DNA of 64,000 bases, taken from JBEKUY01 sp049514555. GTDB taxonomy: Bacteria > Acidobacteriota > Terriglobia > Acidiferrales > UBA7541. The position numbers and the translations under genes are program-made. Below, piece after piece: positions 27,210 through 36,650 of this stretch (its first letter is position 1; every line of letters begins with the position of its first letter). Where the stretch lies: assembly GCA_049514555.1 (NCBI GenBank), contig JBEKUY010000004.1, forward strand, positions 62,001 through 126,000. Direction: 5' to 3'. Under the pieces are notes generated by a model. It saw nothing but the letters and a program-made list of their open reading frames with translations, was not told where the DNA came from and did no database searches.

Positions 27210-27907
27210 CGGGTCTTCCTCCGCAGGCGCTCTTGCACCGCGCGGCTGCGCAATTCGCGCAGAGCGTCCGACGCGATCCAGCGCGCCGCGGGCGAATCGA
27301 GCGCTCGAATCTCGAGACCCGTCCGGATGGCGGCGCGATTCAGGGCCCGATTTCGCTTGCCGATATTGCGCAGCGCCCAGTTCACGCCCTTCTTGACGAA
27401 ATGCCGCTCGTCGTTTGCCTCGCGCCGAACGATGGCAAGAAGGCGGTGGAATCTTGAATCGGGCGCCGCCTTGTCCTTGTAGGCAAAATAGGCCATCAGT
27501 ACGAATCCTGCGCGTTTAACGAATTCCTCCCTGCGGCGGCTCCATTCGATGGCCTTCTTCCACGCAGGTGCCGCGAAGGCAAACAGGTAGCAGCAGGTTC
27601 CGTCCACCACGTCCCAGGCATCGAAGTCGCGCGCCCAGCGCTCCATCTGAGCTTCTGTGACCTTCGCGGGATCATCAATCAGCGCCGCAAGAATCCTTGC
27701 CTCATGGTTGCTCGTGGCCTGTAACTGCTGGGCCAGTGCGTGGTCTTTGCCGATACTTCCCGCCAATCGATGGAGCTTCGGCGCCGAAATCCCAAATGCA
27801 TTTTCGACGTGTACGCCGAAGTGAGCCATTTGCGCGCGCACTCTAGGATCGGCCATCGCGCGCAATTCGCGCAGGATGCTTCTCACCGTGTGTCTGGGCA
27901 CGCTCAT
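27206..27907 (-). CDS. DNA alkylation repair protein (AlkD-like)
   Basis: An all-helical HEAT-repeat-like glycosylase family protein. Recognisable blocks are AHFGVHVENAFGISAPKLHRL, WDVVDGTCCYLF and HFVKKGVNWALRNIGKRN, the last being the most conserved stretch. It likely removes alkylated (3-methyl/7-methyl) purines. An ATG here gives a better start than the in-frame TTG five codons upstream. It sits in a minus-strand run mutM-dtd-alkD-ICMT with minimal gaps, an apparent repair/quality-control operon. Confidence 0.87.
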   Translation of the reverse strand: MSVPRHTVRSILRELRAMADPRVRAQMAHFGVHVENAFGISAPKLHRLAGSIGKDHALAQQLQATSNHEARILAALIDDPAKVTEAQMERWARDFDAWDVVDGTCCYLFAFAAPAWKKAIEWSRRREEFVKRAGFVLMAYFAYKDKAAPDSRFHRLLAIVRREANDERHFVKKGVNWALRNIGKRNRALNRAAIRTGLEIRALDSPAARWIASDALRELRSRAVQERLRRKTR

Positions 27908-27924
27908 TCTCAAAACTCGCAATT

Positions 27925-28374
27925 TTAGAAGGTTTTCTCGGAGTCGAGAAGGATTGTTACCGGCCCCTCATTGACCAGTTCGACCGACATCATCGTTTGA
28001 AACACGCCCATCTCGACGCGCACGCCCAGTGCTCGTAGCGCCCCCGCAAACTCTTCATAGAGCGCCTTGGCCTGCTCCGGCGGCGCCGCGCCGAGAAAGC
28101 TCGGCCGCCGTTGCCCGCGCGCATCGCCGTACAGCGTGAATTGCGATACGACCAGCGCGCTTCCCCCTGTCTCGACGAGCGACCGGTTCATCTTTCCTCC
28201 CGCATCTTCGAAGATGCGGAGGTTGGCGATTTTTTCGGCCATGGCGCCCGCTGTCGCCGCGGTATCCTCCCGGCCCACGCCGAGCAAAACGACGAGTCCC
28301 GCGCCGATCTCCCCGGTCACACGGCCCTCGACCGTCACCTGCGCTTTGCTCACTCGCTGTACGACAACTCGCAT
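27925..28374 (-). CDS. dtd: D-aminoacyl-tRNA deacylase
   Basis: Hydrolyses D-amino acids mischarged on tRNA. The two active-site motifs are present: SQFTLYGD and NEGPVTILLD (the N-x-GP-x-T type). Length 149 and N-terminus MRVVVQRVSKAQVTVEG are typical. It is 6 bp downstream of mutM and 17 bp upstream of the AlkD-like gene. Confidence 0.96.
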   Translation of the reverse strand: MRVVVQRVSKAQVTVEGRVTGEIGAGLVVLLGVGREDTAATAGAMAEKIANLRIFEDAGGKMNRSLVETGGSALVVSQFTLYGDARGQRRPSFLGAAPPEQAKALYEEFAGALRALGVRVEMGVFQTMMSVELVNEGPVTILLDSEKTF

Positions 28375-28380
28375 CGCTCC

Positions 28381-29256
28381 TCAGCCCCTGCGTCGTCTCG
28401 CCGGCGCCCGTCGCCGCGCGGTTTTCCTCGGCGCCCTCTGGCACCGCGGGCAGTAGTAGCTGCTCCGTCCCGCGACGATCGTCCGCCGAATCTTTGCCCC
28501 GCAACGAAAGCAGCTCTTGCCTTTGCGGTCGTATGCGCGATGAAGTCGCTGGAACTCCCCCCGCCGCCCTTCGGCATCCAGATAATCCGAAATAGACGAC
28601 CCGCGCAACTCGATCGCTCGTTGAAGAACCCAGCGGATGGCTCGGTATAGCCGCGCGATGTCTTCGCGCGTGAGTCTGCTCCCCAGCCGCGCCGGGTGGA
28701 TCCGCGCGCGCCACAAGCTTTCGTCGGCATAGATGTTGCCGATCCCGCGCAGCACCCGCTGGTCGAGCAGCAACGCCTTGACTCGTGCCCGGCGCGAGTG
28801 CATCCGCGCCACGAAGTCTTCCTCGCTCACTTCGAGCGGCTCTGCACCGAGCCGGCTGAGCCTTGCTGCCAGCGCTGCCTCGCTTACGACCGCCATCTGT
28901 CCGAACCGGCGGATATCCACGTAGCGTAGCTCTCGCCCGTCATCCAGGTGAAAAATGGCATGCGTATGTTTTTCCAGCGGTTGTGCCGCCGCCTGCGTGA
29001 GGAGCCGCCCCGTCATTCCCAAATGCACCATCAGCCCCGCCCGTACGTCGCTGCCGTTTGCTGGTACAAGCCACACAATCAGATACTTCCCGCGCCGCTC
29101 GACGGTCTCGATCGTTCGACCCGGCAACTCGCGCTCGATAGCCGCCGGATCATCCATAAAGTCCGTCTTGCCGAAGCGCACCTCCATGATCCGCCGCCCC
29201 GGCAGCGACGTGCGCAGCCCGCGCGCAACTGTCTCGACTTCGGGAAGCTCTGGCAT
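28381..29256 (-). CDS. mutM: Formamidopyrimidine-DNA glycosylase
   Basis: Removes oxidised purines such as 8-oxoguanine and cleaves abasic sites. MPELPEVETVARGL supplies the catalytic N-terminal Pro and Glu, fixing the start 15 codons inside a longer frame. The H2TH region (LLDQRVLRGIGNIYADESL) and the C-terminal zinc finger (CFRCGAKI ... YYCPRCQ) are intact. A short basic tail (KTARRRAPARRRRG) extends beyond the zinc finger. First gene of the minus-strand repair group. Confidence 0.96.
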   Translation of the reverse strand: MPELPEVETVARGLRTSLPGRRIMEVRFGKTDFMDDPAAIERELPGRTIETVERRGKYLIVWLVPANGSDVRAGLMVHLGMTGRLLTQAAAQPLEKHTHAIFHLDDGRELRYVDIRRFGQMAVVSEAALAARLSRLGAEPLEVSEEDFVARMHSRRARVKALLLDQRVLRGIGNIYADESLWRARIHPARLGSRLTREDIARLYRAIRWVLQRAIELRGSSISDYLDAEGRRGEFQRLHRAYDRKGKSCFRCGAKIRRTIVAGRSSYYCPRCQRAPRKTARRRAPARRRRG

Positions 29257-29336
29257 CGCCGCGTCCCTGCAAACGTTATCACACCGTCCGAAGTGGGGCA
29301 CTCTCGTGTATCATGCCGGCTGATTGGAGTTCCCCC

Positions 29337-30644
29337 ATGAAAATACAGACGTTGGCTACAACAGGCGCGAGACTGCTCGTGCTCTTCGCAGTTGCCGTCA
29401 TTCACAATCCGAGTGTCACGGCGTCCCAGTTGGATCGTGCCGGCTCAAGACCCCGCTCCGTCGCAATCGTTCCCGGGGTCATCGAAGCGGAAGACTACGA
29501 TGCCGGCGGGGAAGGCGTCGGCTTTCATCGCGCGAGCACCAGGAGCGCGCCAAACGCCTACCGGTCCGACGCCATGGACATTGGTCCGGCTTCGGAAGGC
29601 GGTTACTCCGTGACTCTGGCCTCGGGAGATTGGCTCAAATACACGGCTGAAGTCCAGGCCACCGGCATGTATACCATCGAAGTCCGGGTGGCCCACACGC
29701 TTGGCGCTGACCCCCTATTCAACATCAGTTGCGACGGGCTGGATGTGACCGGCACCATGAGCGTTCCTTTCACCGCCGGCCCGCAGAACTGGGTGACCCT
29801 GACTCGGCCAGTCGTCAACCTGACCGCCGGAAAGCATGTATTCACGGTCAAGCAGGTGGGCGGCACGCCCTTCTACTTCAACTGGATGAAATTCTACAGA
29901 GGGACGCTCCCGCAGCTAGGTCCCAAACCCGATGCCAAGGATTGGGTCCTGGTGTGGAGCGATGAGTTCAACTATAGCGGCAAACCCGATCCTGAAAAAT
30001 GGAACTACGACCTTGGCGGGGGCGGCTGGGGAAATGACGAACTCGAGTTCTACACCGACCGGTTGGAAAATGCTCGCGTGGAAAACGGCAGGCTCATCCT
30101 GGAAGCCCGGCGCGAAGAATACCAAGGCCTTCGCTACACCTCGGCGCGGCTGGTGACGCGCGGCAAGCAGGACTTCAAGTACGGCCGTTTTGAAATCCGG
30201 GCGAAAATGCCACTTGCCGTGGGAACGTGGCCCGCGATCTGGCTGCTCGGCTCCAATGGCAAGCCCTGGCCCGCGAATGGTGAACTCGACATCGTCGAAC
30301 ACATCGCAAACAATCCCGGCTGGATTCACGGCTCCGCCCACTCCCAGGCCTACTTCTTCAAGAACGGAAACCAGAAGACCGGCATTGCCTATTACCCCGA
30401 CGCTCAAACCGCATTTCATGAATACGCCCTGGAATGGTTCCCCGACCACATCGACTTCTTTGTGGACAACAACAAGTACTTGACCGTACTCAATGAAGGG
30501 ACCGGCTGGCAGGCTTGGCCGTTTGATGACCCGGAGTATTTGGTGCTCAATGTGGCTCTGGGCGGCTGGGGAGGCCCCGTGGACGATCCTTCTCTCCCGG
30601 CCCGCATGGAAATCGACTACGTCCGCGTTTACCGCCACAAGTAG
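29337..30644 (+). CDS. Secreted CBM6-GH16 beta-glucanase
   Basis: A signal peptide (MKIQTLATTGARLLVLFAVA) is followed by a CBM6-like carbohydrate-binding module (~residues 45-190: IEAEDYDAGGEGVGFH, SGDWLKYTAEV, FNWMKFYRG) and a GH16 catalytic domain (~200-435). The catalytic signature GELDIVEH gives nucleophile E316, D318 and acid/base E321. WSDEFNYSG and DYVRVYRHK mark the domain ends. Most similar in pattern to laminarinases (beta-1,3-glucanases). GGAG upstream of the second ATG decides the start. Divergent from mutM. Confidence 0.93.
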   Translation: MKIQTLATTGARLLVLFAVAVIHNPSVTASQLDRAGSRPRSVAIVPGVIEAEDYDAGGEGVGFHRASTRSAPNAYRSDAMDIGPASEGGYSVTLASGDWLKYTAEVQATGMYTIEVRVAHTLGADPLFNISCDGLDVTGTMSVPFTAGPQNWVTLTRPVVNLTAGKHVFTVKQVGGTPFYFNWMKFYRGTLPQLGPKPDAKDWVLVWSDEFNYSGKPDPEKWNYDLGGGGWGNDELEFYTDRLENARVENGRLILEARREEYQGLRYTSARLVTRGKQDFKYGRFEIRAKMPLAVGTWPAIWLLGSNGKPWPANGELDIVEHIANNPGWIHGSAHSQAYFFKNGNQKTGIAYYPDAQTAFHEYALEWFPDHIDFFVDNNKYLTVLNEGTGWQAWPFDDPEYLVLNVALGGWGGPVDDPSLPARMEIDYVRVYRHK

Positions 30645-30740
30645 AGCCTGGAGACCCGCTTCTGCGGGGTTGAACGGATCGAGGGGCTTGAGGCCGGCCT
30701 GAAGGTACTCGTGCGCGGCCACTCGCCGAAGATGAAGTTG

Positions 30741-32228
30741 CTAATCCTTGGGGGCCTTTGGAACCGGTGGCCAGAATCCCGGCGCAGCAATGTCCGTGGT
30801 GTCGAGCTGTGTCGCGTACTTCTGCACACTGGTGCGGATATCAGCGGCCTTCCCGATCAGCGCGAAGACCAGGTTGTCCAATGGAAAACGCTTTTCAATC
30901 ACGCGTCGCGCCACCTCGGGCGTCACCGCGTCGACCCGGCCCTCGAAGTCATTCACCTCGCTGTCGTCCAGTCCATAGAATTCATTTGCCGCGATCAGTC
31001 GCGCGAGTTGTCCCGAGGTTTCCATCGTAGGGGGAAACTGTCCCTTGAGATAGCTCTTCGCCGAAGTCAATTGTTCTTCATTGACTCCCTTCTTGTGGAG
31101 TTCGTCGAGGACTTGCAAGGCCATGTCGATGGCCTTCACCGTCGTCTCATTCCGCGTAAAGCTGTACATCCCAAACGACCCCGGCTCCTTGAGCGAACTG
31201 AATCCCGACCACGCTCCGTACGTCAGGCCGGATTTCACCCGCAACTCTTCGTTCAGCATCGAGGTGAACCGTCCGCCGAAGATCGTATTGACCACGCGGA
31301 TGGCCGCCCGGTCCGGATCGTTCCGAGTTACGCCCACGTTCCCGATGGCGAAAAACGTTTGCGTGGCATCCGGCTTGTCCACCAGCAGCATCCGTTTGCC
31401 CTTCACCTGGCTCGCTGCCGGAATCGCCGGCGCCGGTGTCGGCCTGCCCGCCCATGGACCCAGCGCCTCCTCCAGGCGCTTCTCCATGTCCGGCGCGGAA
31501 AAGTCCCCTGCCACGGCCAAAATCGCATTCCCCGGCGCGTAGTGCGTCTCGTAGAACTTTACGATCGCCTCGCGCTTGATCCTTGCGAGCGAGTTCTCGT
31601 CGCCGTCGACCGGCCGTCCGTAGGGGTGATTGCCGAACAGGTAGGCGTCGTAGTATGCGCCCAGCACGCTCTGCGCTTCGTCTTTCTCAGCCTTCACGCC
31701 ATCGAGCGCCTGCCGCAGCAGTTTGTCCACTTCCTCTTGCGGAAAAACCGGATGCAGCAATGCATCGGAAAAAAGTTCTATGCCTCGATTCAAGTCCTTG
31801 CTCAAGAACTCCGCCGTCGCCATCGAGAAGTCCTGGCCGGCGTCCGCGTCGAATTCACCGCCGATGTAATCGAGGTCCGCGGCAAACTGCTGCGCCGTGC
31901 GCAACTTGGTTCCCTTGCGCAAGAGCCCGGCCGTCACCGACGCCAGCCCGGCCTCATTCGCCGGATCTTCGGCTGATCCCGCCTTCACCACAAGGTAAAA
32001 GCTCACCATCGGCACGTTGTGCTTCTCGAGCAGCAGAACGGTCAGCCCGTTCTTGAGCGTTTTCTTCTCATGCGACGGCAGATGCAGCGCCGCGGCGCTC
32101 GCCGACTGCGCCCACAAGCCGAACGCAATCGCCGCGCACGCCGCTGTTCTTGCCCATAAACTCGGCCGGCTGCCGTGCCACACGCTGTTCTCGCCGTCTG
32201 CTTGCTGCATTTCTCTATCGCGCCTCAT
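30741..32228 (-). CDS. M16 family peptidase-like protein, zinc site lost
   Basis: An exported M16-type protein (signal region AACAAIAFGLWAQSASAAAL). At the place of the HxxEH zinc motif it reads ASVTA (96-100 in NEAGLASVTAGLLRKG), so it should be inactive. The C-terminal half retains SGLTYGAWSGFSSLKEPGSF, the RY-type region. It overlaps the stop of the upstream active M16 gene by 4 bp. Such active/inactive pairs form two-chain peptidases; here the pair is likely periplasmic. Confidence 0.9.
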   Translation of the reverse strand: MRRDREMQQADGENSVWHGSRPSLWARTAACAAIAFGLWAQSASAAALHLPSHEKKTLKNGLTVLLLEKHNVPMVSFYLVVKAGSAEDPANEAGLASVTAGLLRKGTKLRTAQQFAADLDYIGGEFDADAGQDFSMATAEFLSKDLNRGIELFSDALLHPVFPQEEVDKLLRQALDGVKAEKDEAQSVLGAYYDAYLFGNHPYGRPVDGDENSLARIKREAIVKFYETHYAPGNAILAVAGDFSAPDMEKRLEEALGPWAGRPTPAPAIPAASQVKGKRMLLVDKPDATQTFFAIGNVGVTRNDPDRAAIRVVNTIFGGRFTSMLNEELRVKSGLTYGAWSGFSSLKEPGSFGMYSFTRNETTVKAIDMALQVLDELHKKGVNEEQLTSAKSYLKGQFPPTMETSGQLARLIAANEFYGLDDSEVNDFEGRVDAVTPEVARRVIEKRFPLDNLVFALIGKAADIRTSVQKYATQLDTTDIAAPGFWPPVPKAPKD

Positions 32229-33562
32229 CGCTTGTCCTTCTCCTCGCTCTCCGGCACCAGCGTCGCCGCCGTGCGGTTCTTCTCGCCGAAATAGGTCCGT
32301 GCGGCGCGCTGCACGTCTTCCTTGGTCACCGCAGCGTAGTTTTTCGCCGCTTCAAACAGCTTGTGGTAGTCGCCGAAGAATACCTCGTAGGTCCCGATCG
32401 TGTTCGCTCGCGCATTAATTGTCTGCATCTCGTGGTAGAAGCGCGCGAGCTCGATGTTCTTGGCCTTCTCGAGCTCCCGGTCGGTTACGCCCGCCGTCTT
32501 GATCCTTTCCATCTCCTCGTAAACGGCCTTCTCGACCTTCTGCGGGTCGACGTCCTGCTTGGGCTGCGCTGTCACGACCAACAGCGTCGGGTCCAGCGCC
32601 GGCGACACATCCACTTCCACGTCCAGCGCCGTCTGGTCCTTGTCCACCAACCTCTGGTAGAGCCGCGAACTTTCCCCCGACGATATGATCGTCCGCAGGA
32701 TTTCGAGCGCGTAGTAGTCTTTGCTGTTCGTCTGCGGCACGTGGTACCCGATCATCAGGATCGGCAGTTGCGCGAACTTGTGGACCACCAGGCGCCTCTC
32801 ACCCGTTTGCTCCGGCTCGGCCGTCGTCACCGGAGGCGGCGGCGCGTGCGACGGAATCGGCTCGAGATACTTCTGCGCCAGAGCAAAGATTTCTTCCGAT
32901 GTCACGTCCCCCACCACCACCATGGTCGCGTTGCTTGGCGAATAGCCCATCGCAAACTGCCTTTTCAAATCATCAATCGTCCACTGTTCGATGTCGGACA
33001 TCCACCCGATCACCGGCCACTGGTAGGGGTGCGCGATGAACGCCGTGGCCCACAACTGCTCGTCCAGCGTACCGAAATTGTTCGCGTCGATGGACGTCCG
33101 CCGCTCTGACGCCACGACGCCGCGCTCTGAGGCGATCTTGTCTGGCGCAAAGCTGAGGTACTGGATGCGGTCCGCCTCGATGTCGAAAATCAGCTCCAGC
33201 GCCGACCGCGGAAACCAGTCCTGATACACGGTCACGTCCCGCGCCGTGTAGGCGTTGTTCGATCCGCCGTTCGCTTCCATCACCCGGTCGAGCTCCCCCG
33301 GCCCGTACTTCTTCGCGCCATTGAACATCATGTGCTCGAAGAAGTGCGAGATCCCGGTGGTTCCCGGCCGTTCGTTGCGCGAGCCGATGCGGTAGAAGAT
33401 GTAAAGCGACACATTGGGAATGGAGTGGTCCGGCTGCACCAGCACTTTCATTCCGTTCTTGAGCGTGCGCGTCTCGACGGGAAACTCCTGCGCACGCACG
33501 AGCGCGCCCACAGACAGCGCGAGCAGGACCAGCACCAAGCTCCGCACCAGGTACCTCTTCAT
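32225..33562 (-). CDS. M16 family zinc peptidase, active subunit
   Basis: An exported peptidase (signal MKRYLVRSLVLVLLALSVGA). The inverted zinc motif HFFEH is at 73-77 (GISHFFEHMMFNGAKKYG) and the downstream Glu ligand lies in FDIEADRIQ. The C-terminal domain has SSGESSRLYQRLVDKDQ. It likely degrades peptides in the periplasm together with the downstream inactive partner. Confidence 0.93.
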   Translation of the reverse strand: MKRYLVRSLVLVLLALSVGALVRAQEFPVETRTLKNGMKVLVQPDHSIPNVSLYIFYRIGSRNERPGTTGISHFFEHMMFNGAKKYGPGELDRVMEANGGSNNAYTARDVTVYQDWFPRSALELIFDIEADRIQYLSFAPDKIASERGVVASERRTSIDANNFGTLDEQLWATAFIAHPYQWPVIGWMSDIEQWTIDDLKRQFAMGYSPSNATMVVVGDVTSEEIFALAQKYLEPIPSHAPPPPVTTAEPEQTGERRLVVHKFAQLPILMIGYHVPQTNSKDYYALEILRTIISSGESSRLYQRLVDKDQTALDVEVDVSPALDPTLLVVTAQPKQDVDPQKVEKAVYEEMERIKTAGVTDRELEKAKNIELARFYHEMQTINARANTIGTYEVFFGDYHKLFEAAKNYAAVTKEDVQRAARTYFGEKNRTAATLVPESEEKDKR

Positions 33563-33769
33563 GCGCGCACCTCCACCAAGGGGCTCATTTCATCAGACGC
33601 AGTGACGGTCAAAAAGGTTCTCACGATTTGCCTCCCCGGGCCGGATGCAGTCCACTCGGATTACCTGGGGATGAGGATCATTGGCATGCGCGATTTCGAA
33701 AGGTCGGCGAATTCCACCGGAGGGCGCATCCATCCGCGCTGTTTCCCGCCTGCGAGCCGGCGGAAAGGC

Positions 33770-34240
33770 TCAAGGCAACGGCATCCCCGGCGCCGCCACG
33801 ATTCCAGCCATCCGCAGAATTTCCTGATATTCCGCTTCCGTCAGCGGCGTCACGATTTGCCGGACCTTCTTCAGCAATTTCACTTTCTTGAGCGCTGGAT
33901 TGGCGCGCAGGTCTTCCAGTGTCACTTGCCGCGGCAGACGCTCGAGCGACCTCAGGTCCGCCACCAAATTCTTTCCCTCCTCGTCGTGTGGATCGGGGTA
34001 AGGGTCGCGCGTGACTTCCACCAGCGCGTAGAGCGACCGTTCGGGCGCGGAGTGGTAACACAGCACCCGATCGCCCCGCCTCACCTGTTTCAACTGGCGA
34101 AGCGCGTCGGGTCTGGCGTTCGCGCCGTCCCACATTTCCTTGCCCTTCACAAAAAGAGTGTCCCAATGATAGTGATGTGGGTCAGCGCTGAATACCCAGT
34201 AGTGTCTTTGAGGAGCTGGATGGGCGGCCATCGAAGCCAA
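33770..34240 (-). CDS. EVE domain protein
   Basis: A 156-residue protein with the EVE (PUA-like) fold: HYWVFSADPHHYHWDTLFVK, then VRRGDRVLCYHSAPERSLYALVEV and PLTEAEYQEILRMAG. EVE domains bind modified bases or RNA; the cellular role of stand-alone bacterial versions is unclear. A single minus gene, 530 bp upstream (in transcription) of the M16 pair's opposite side, with no obvious operon partner. Confidence 0.88.
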   Translation of the reverse strand: MASMAAHPAPQRHYWVFSADPHHYHWDTLFVKGKEMWDGANARPDALRQLKQVRRGDRVLCYHSAPERSLYALVEVTRDPYPDPHDEEGKNLVADLRSLERLPRQVTLEDLRANPALKKVKLLKKVRQIVTPLTEAEYQEILRMAGIVAAPGMPLP

Positions 34241-34432
34241 AAGTCGGCTGCAATATACACGTCTCGGCTCGCAAAGTGAAACAAAATATGACCTTTCCAG
34301 GTCTGCCCATGGGTAGGCAAACCAGCAGATTCGTCTCTCTTTTAGTATGTAATTGATATTGCAGTGGTTACTGGGAACGCGCCTGCGGCCGAGAGCCGGA
34401 AACCTGGGGTCCTTCTAGAGGGCTGCTAAGGC

Positions 34433-34738
34433 CTACCCACAATCCACAAACAGGTCCTCGCCCCGCACCTCAATCTGGTACGTTTCCACCCCAACTGATG
34501 GGTTTTGTAAGACCTTCCCAGTTGTCACATCGTACTGCCACCCGTGCCACGGGCATGTCACCCTCTTCCCGTCGAGCGGCCCCTGCCCCAATGGCCCCGC
34601 GCGATGCAGGCAGGTGTTATTGATGGCGTAGAACTTGCCTTCGACGTTCGCCAGCGCGACCGCTTTCCCCTCCACCTGGAATTCGCGGATCGTTCCCGCT
34701 GGGATCTCGGCGACTTTGGCTGCGCGAACGAAGGCCAT
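34433..34738 (-). CDS. Rieske-type [2Fe-2S] ferredoxin
   Basis: A ~100-residue single Rieske domain. Cluster ligands are CLHRAGPL (CxH) and CPWHGWQYD (CxxH). This is a soluble electron-transfer protein of the dioxygenase-ferredoxin/NirD type rather than a membrane bc1 subunit, as no membrane anchor is present. CAGGAG five bases before this ATG sets the start; an ATG overlapping the nuoB stop is also in frame. It lies 53 bp after nuoB. Confidence 0.9.
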   Translation of the reverse strand: MAFVRAAKVAEIPAGTIREFQVEGKAVALANVEGKFYAINNTCLHRAGPLGQGPLDGKRVTCPWHGWQYDVTTGKVLQNPSVGVETYQIEVRGEDLFVDCG

Positions 34739-34791
34739 CTTGACTCCTGGGTAAATCCTCCGCGCGGGCTCGCCGGAGCAAGCCTTCCCAC

Positions 34792-35352
34792 TCAACGTGG
34801 CGCAGGAGTTTGCGCTACCATCACGCCGCGCTTGAACTCTTCGACCATCTCCGGACGCAGCCGCACTTCGGTCGGCCGCTTGGCCAGCGACATATCATCA
34901 ATCTTGTCCTGCAGCTTCAGCAGCGCGTAGAAGAGCGCTTCGGGCCGCGGCGGGCAGCCGATGACGTACACGTCCACCGGCACGATCTTGTCCACGCCCT
35001 GCAGCACCGAATACGCGTTGAAGGGCCCGCCCACGCTCGAGCACGCCCCCATCGAAATACACCACTTCGGGTCGGGCATCTGATCCCACACGCGCTTCAG
35101 CACGGGCGCCATCTTGAGAGTGACCGTACCCGACACGATCATCAGATCCGCCTGCCGCGGCGACGGCCGGAACACTTCAGCCCCGAATCGCGCGATATCG
35201 AACCGCGAGGTCGAGGACGCAATCATTTCGATCGCGCAGCACGCCAGACCAAACGTCATCGGCCAGATCGCGCTCTTCCGCGCCCAGTTGAAGACGTAGT
35301 CCACCGAGCTGATCAAGAAGTTCCTCTCGAAGCGTTGATCGAGTACGCCCAT
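34792..35352 (-). CDS. nuoB: NADH-quinone oxidoreductase subunit B
   Basis: The complex I subunit that holds the N2 iron-sulfur cluster. Cysteines for N2 are in GLACCAIEM, GACSSVGGPF and VIGCPPRPEAL. Length (187 residues) and N-terminus (MGVLDQRFERNF) are typical. No other nuo gene is adjacent: the only neighbour in the same direction is the Rieske gene. Either this is a dispersed/second copy or complex I genes are scattered. The start is chosen by fit to family; the frame extends 18 codons upstream. Confidence 0.94.
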   Translation of the reverse strand: MGVLDQRFERNFLISSVDYVFNWARKSAIWPMTFGLACCAIEMIASSTSRFDIARFGAEVFRPSPRQADLMIVSGTVTLKMAPVLKRVWDQMPDPKWCISMGACSSVGGPFNAYSVLQGVDKIVPVDVYVIGCPPRPEALFYALLKLQDKIDDMSLAKRPTEVRLRPEMVEEFKRGVMVAQTPAPR

Positions 35353-35468
35353 GTGGCGGTCTTTCCCTGCGGAAATTCTTTTACGGCAGGAGTATAGCGT
35401 CCGCAACCGGAGTGCGTCAAAGGCCCAACGAGGCCCGGCGAAACCGCCCAGCGCCCCCGCATTCCCCC

Positions 35469-36410
35469 TCAGCGAACTGTCTCCGGCTCCGCCACCCTCA
35501 CTTGATTGCGCCCTCCGCGCTTGGCCGCGTAGAGAGCCTTGTCGGCTTCGATCATCAGCCTGGTGAATTCCGGCGGCTCGGTTCCTTGGAAGCCGGCGAC
35601 GCCAAAACTCGCTGTGACCACCACGTTCTTCCCTTCAAAGTTGAACGTCTGTGATTCAAATGCCCTGCGTATCCGGTCGACTGCGGCATGGATGTTGTCC
35701 GGACCGACGTGCGTCAAGATCAGAAGGAACTCCTCGCCGCCCATTCGCCCGCATATATTCGAGGCTCGCGTATTGGTTTTCAGAACCTGCCCGAAACGCT
35801 TGAGCACCACATCGCCAGCGTCGTGCCCGTAGGTGTCGTTCACACGCTTGAAATTGTCGAGATCAACGGCCACGACCCACAGGGGATACCCATGTCTCGC
35901 TGCTCCGTGCAGCTCTCGCGCGGCGGAGGATTCAATGGCGCGGCGGTTCCACAAGCCGGTGAGCGGATCGGTAAGTGCCGCCTCCTCCAGAAGACGGTTT
36001 TTTGCTTCAATCTGCCGCTGGAGGTCGATGATTCTGCGTCCCACCCCGACGCGCGCCAGCAACTCCCCTGGATGGAATGGCTTAGTCAAGTAGTCATCGG
36101 CGCCGCCAGCAAGGCCCTCCACCACGTTATCCTTCTCCGACATGCCGGTCAGCAGGATGATGTAGGTATAGGCGTTCTGACCCACTTCCCGGATTTTCTG
36201 ACAGAGCTCGATCCCGGAAAGATCCGGCATGATTCCGTCGGTAATCACCAGCGAGGGCAGATGCTGTGCGAAAAGCTCCAGGGCTTCGTGCCCGTTCTTC
36301 GCCAGCAGGATCGAGTACTGCTGCAAAGCAAGCGTATCCTGGACGAGTCTCCGATAGACGGGTGAATCGTCGACGACCAAAACCGTGAACCCCTGTCCGG
36401 AGTTATCCAT
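35469..36410 (-). CDS. Response regulator with GGDEF (diguanylate cyclase) output
   Basis: A receiver domain (VLVVDDSPVYRR; phospho-acceptor D58 in LVITDGIMPDLSG; LTKPF) is linked by a helix to a GGDEF domain. The active site is GGEEF (224-228), so it should make c-di-GMP on phosphorylation, as in WspR/PleD. At the I-site position RASN (215-218) replaces RxxD, so product inhibition through that site is probably lost. GAGAAG before the ATG supports this start. Its kinase is not in the window. Confidence 0.92.
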   Translation of the reverse strand: MDNSGQGFTVLVVDDSPVYRRLVQDTLALQQYSILLAKNGHEALELFAQHLPSLVITDGIMPDLSGIELCQKIREVGQNAYTYIILLTGMSEKDNVVEGLAGGADDYLTKPFHPGELLARVGVGRRIIDLQRQIEAKNRLLEEAALTDPLTGLWNRRAIESSAARELHGAARHGYPLWVVAVDLDNFKRVNDTYGHDAGDVVLKRFGQVLKTNTRASNICGRMGGEEFLLILTHVGPDNIHAAVDRIRRAFESQTFNFEGKNVVVTASFGVAGFQGTEPPEFTRLMIEADKALYAAKRGGRNQVRVAEPETVR

Positions 36411-36650
36411 ACGCTTCTCGACACTCGCGCGTGCGAGGGGGAAAGCACGCGTCACACACTCAGGAGTTGCCTCTCTCCCATGTTAGCAAACACCGTAGCC
36501 GGGACCGCGTTTCGCGAATCATGGTGCGCGGAACGTTAACGGGTTGCCCTCGGCTTCACTCTTCAGACTCTCGCTAATAGAAGGGACGCTTCGGGGGGTG
36601 GCTGTTTTGTCAGAGTGTTGGCGCCACAGAGCGGGTTGGTAAACTCCTCC

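Noticed and set aside
30711..31976. 421-codon plus-strand frame opposite the M16 peptidase
   Set aside because: Antisense to a family-recognised gene; His/Arg-rich translation typical of a shadow.
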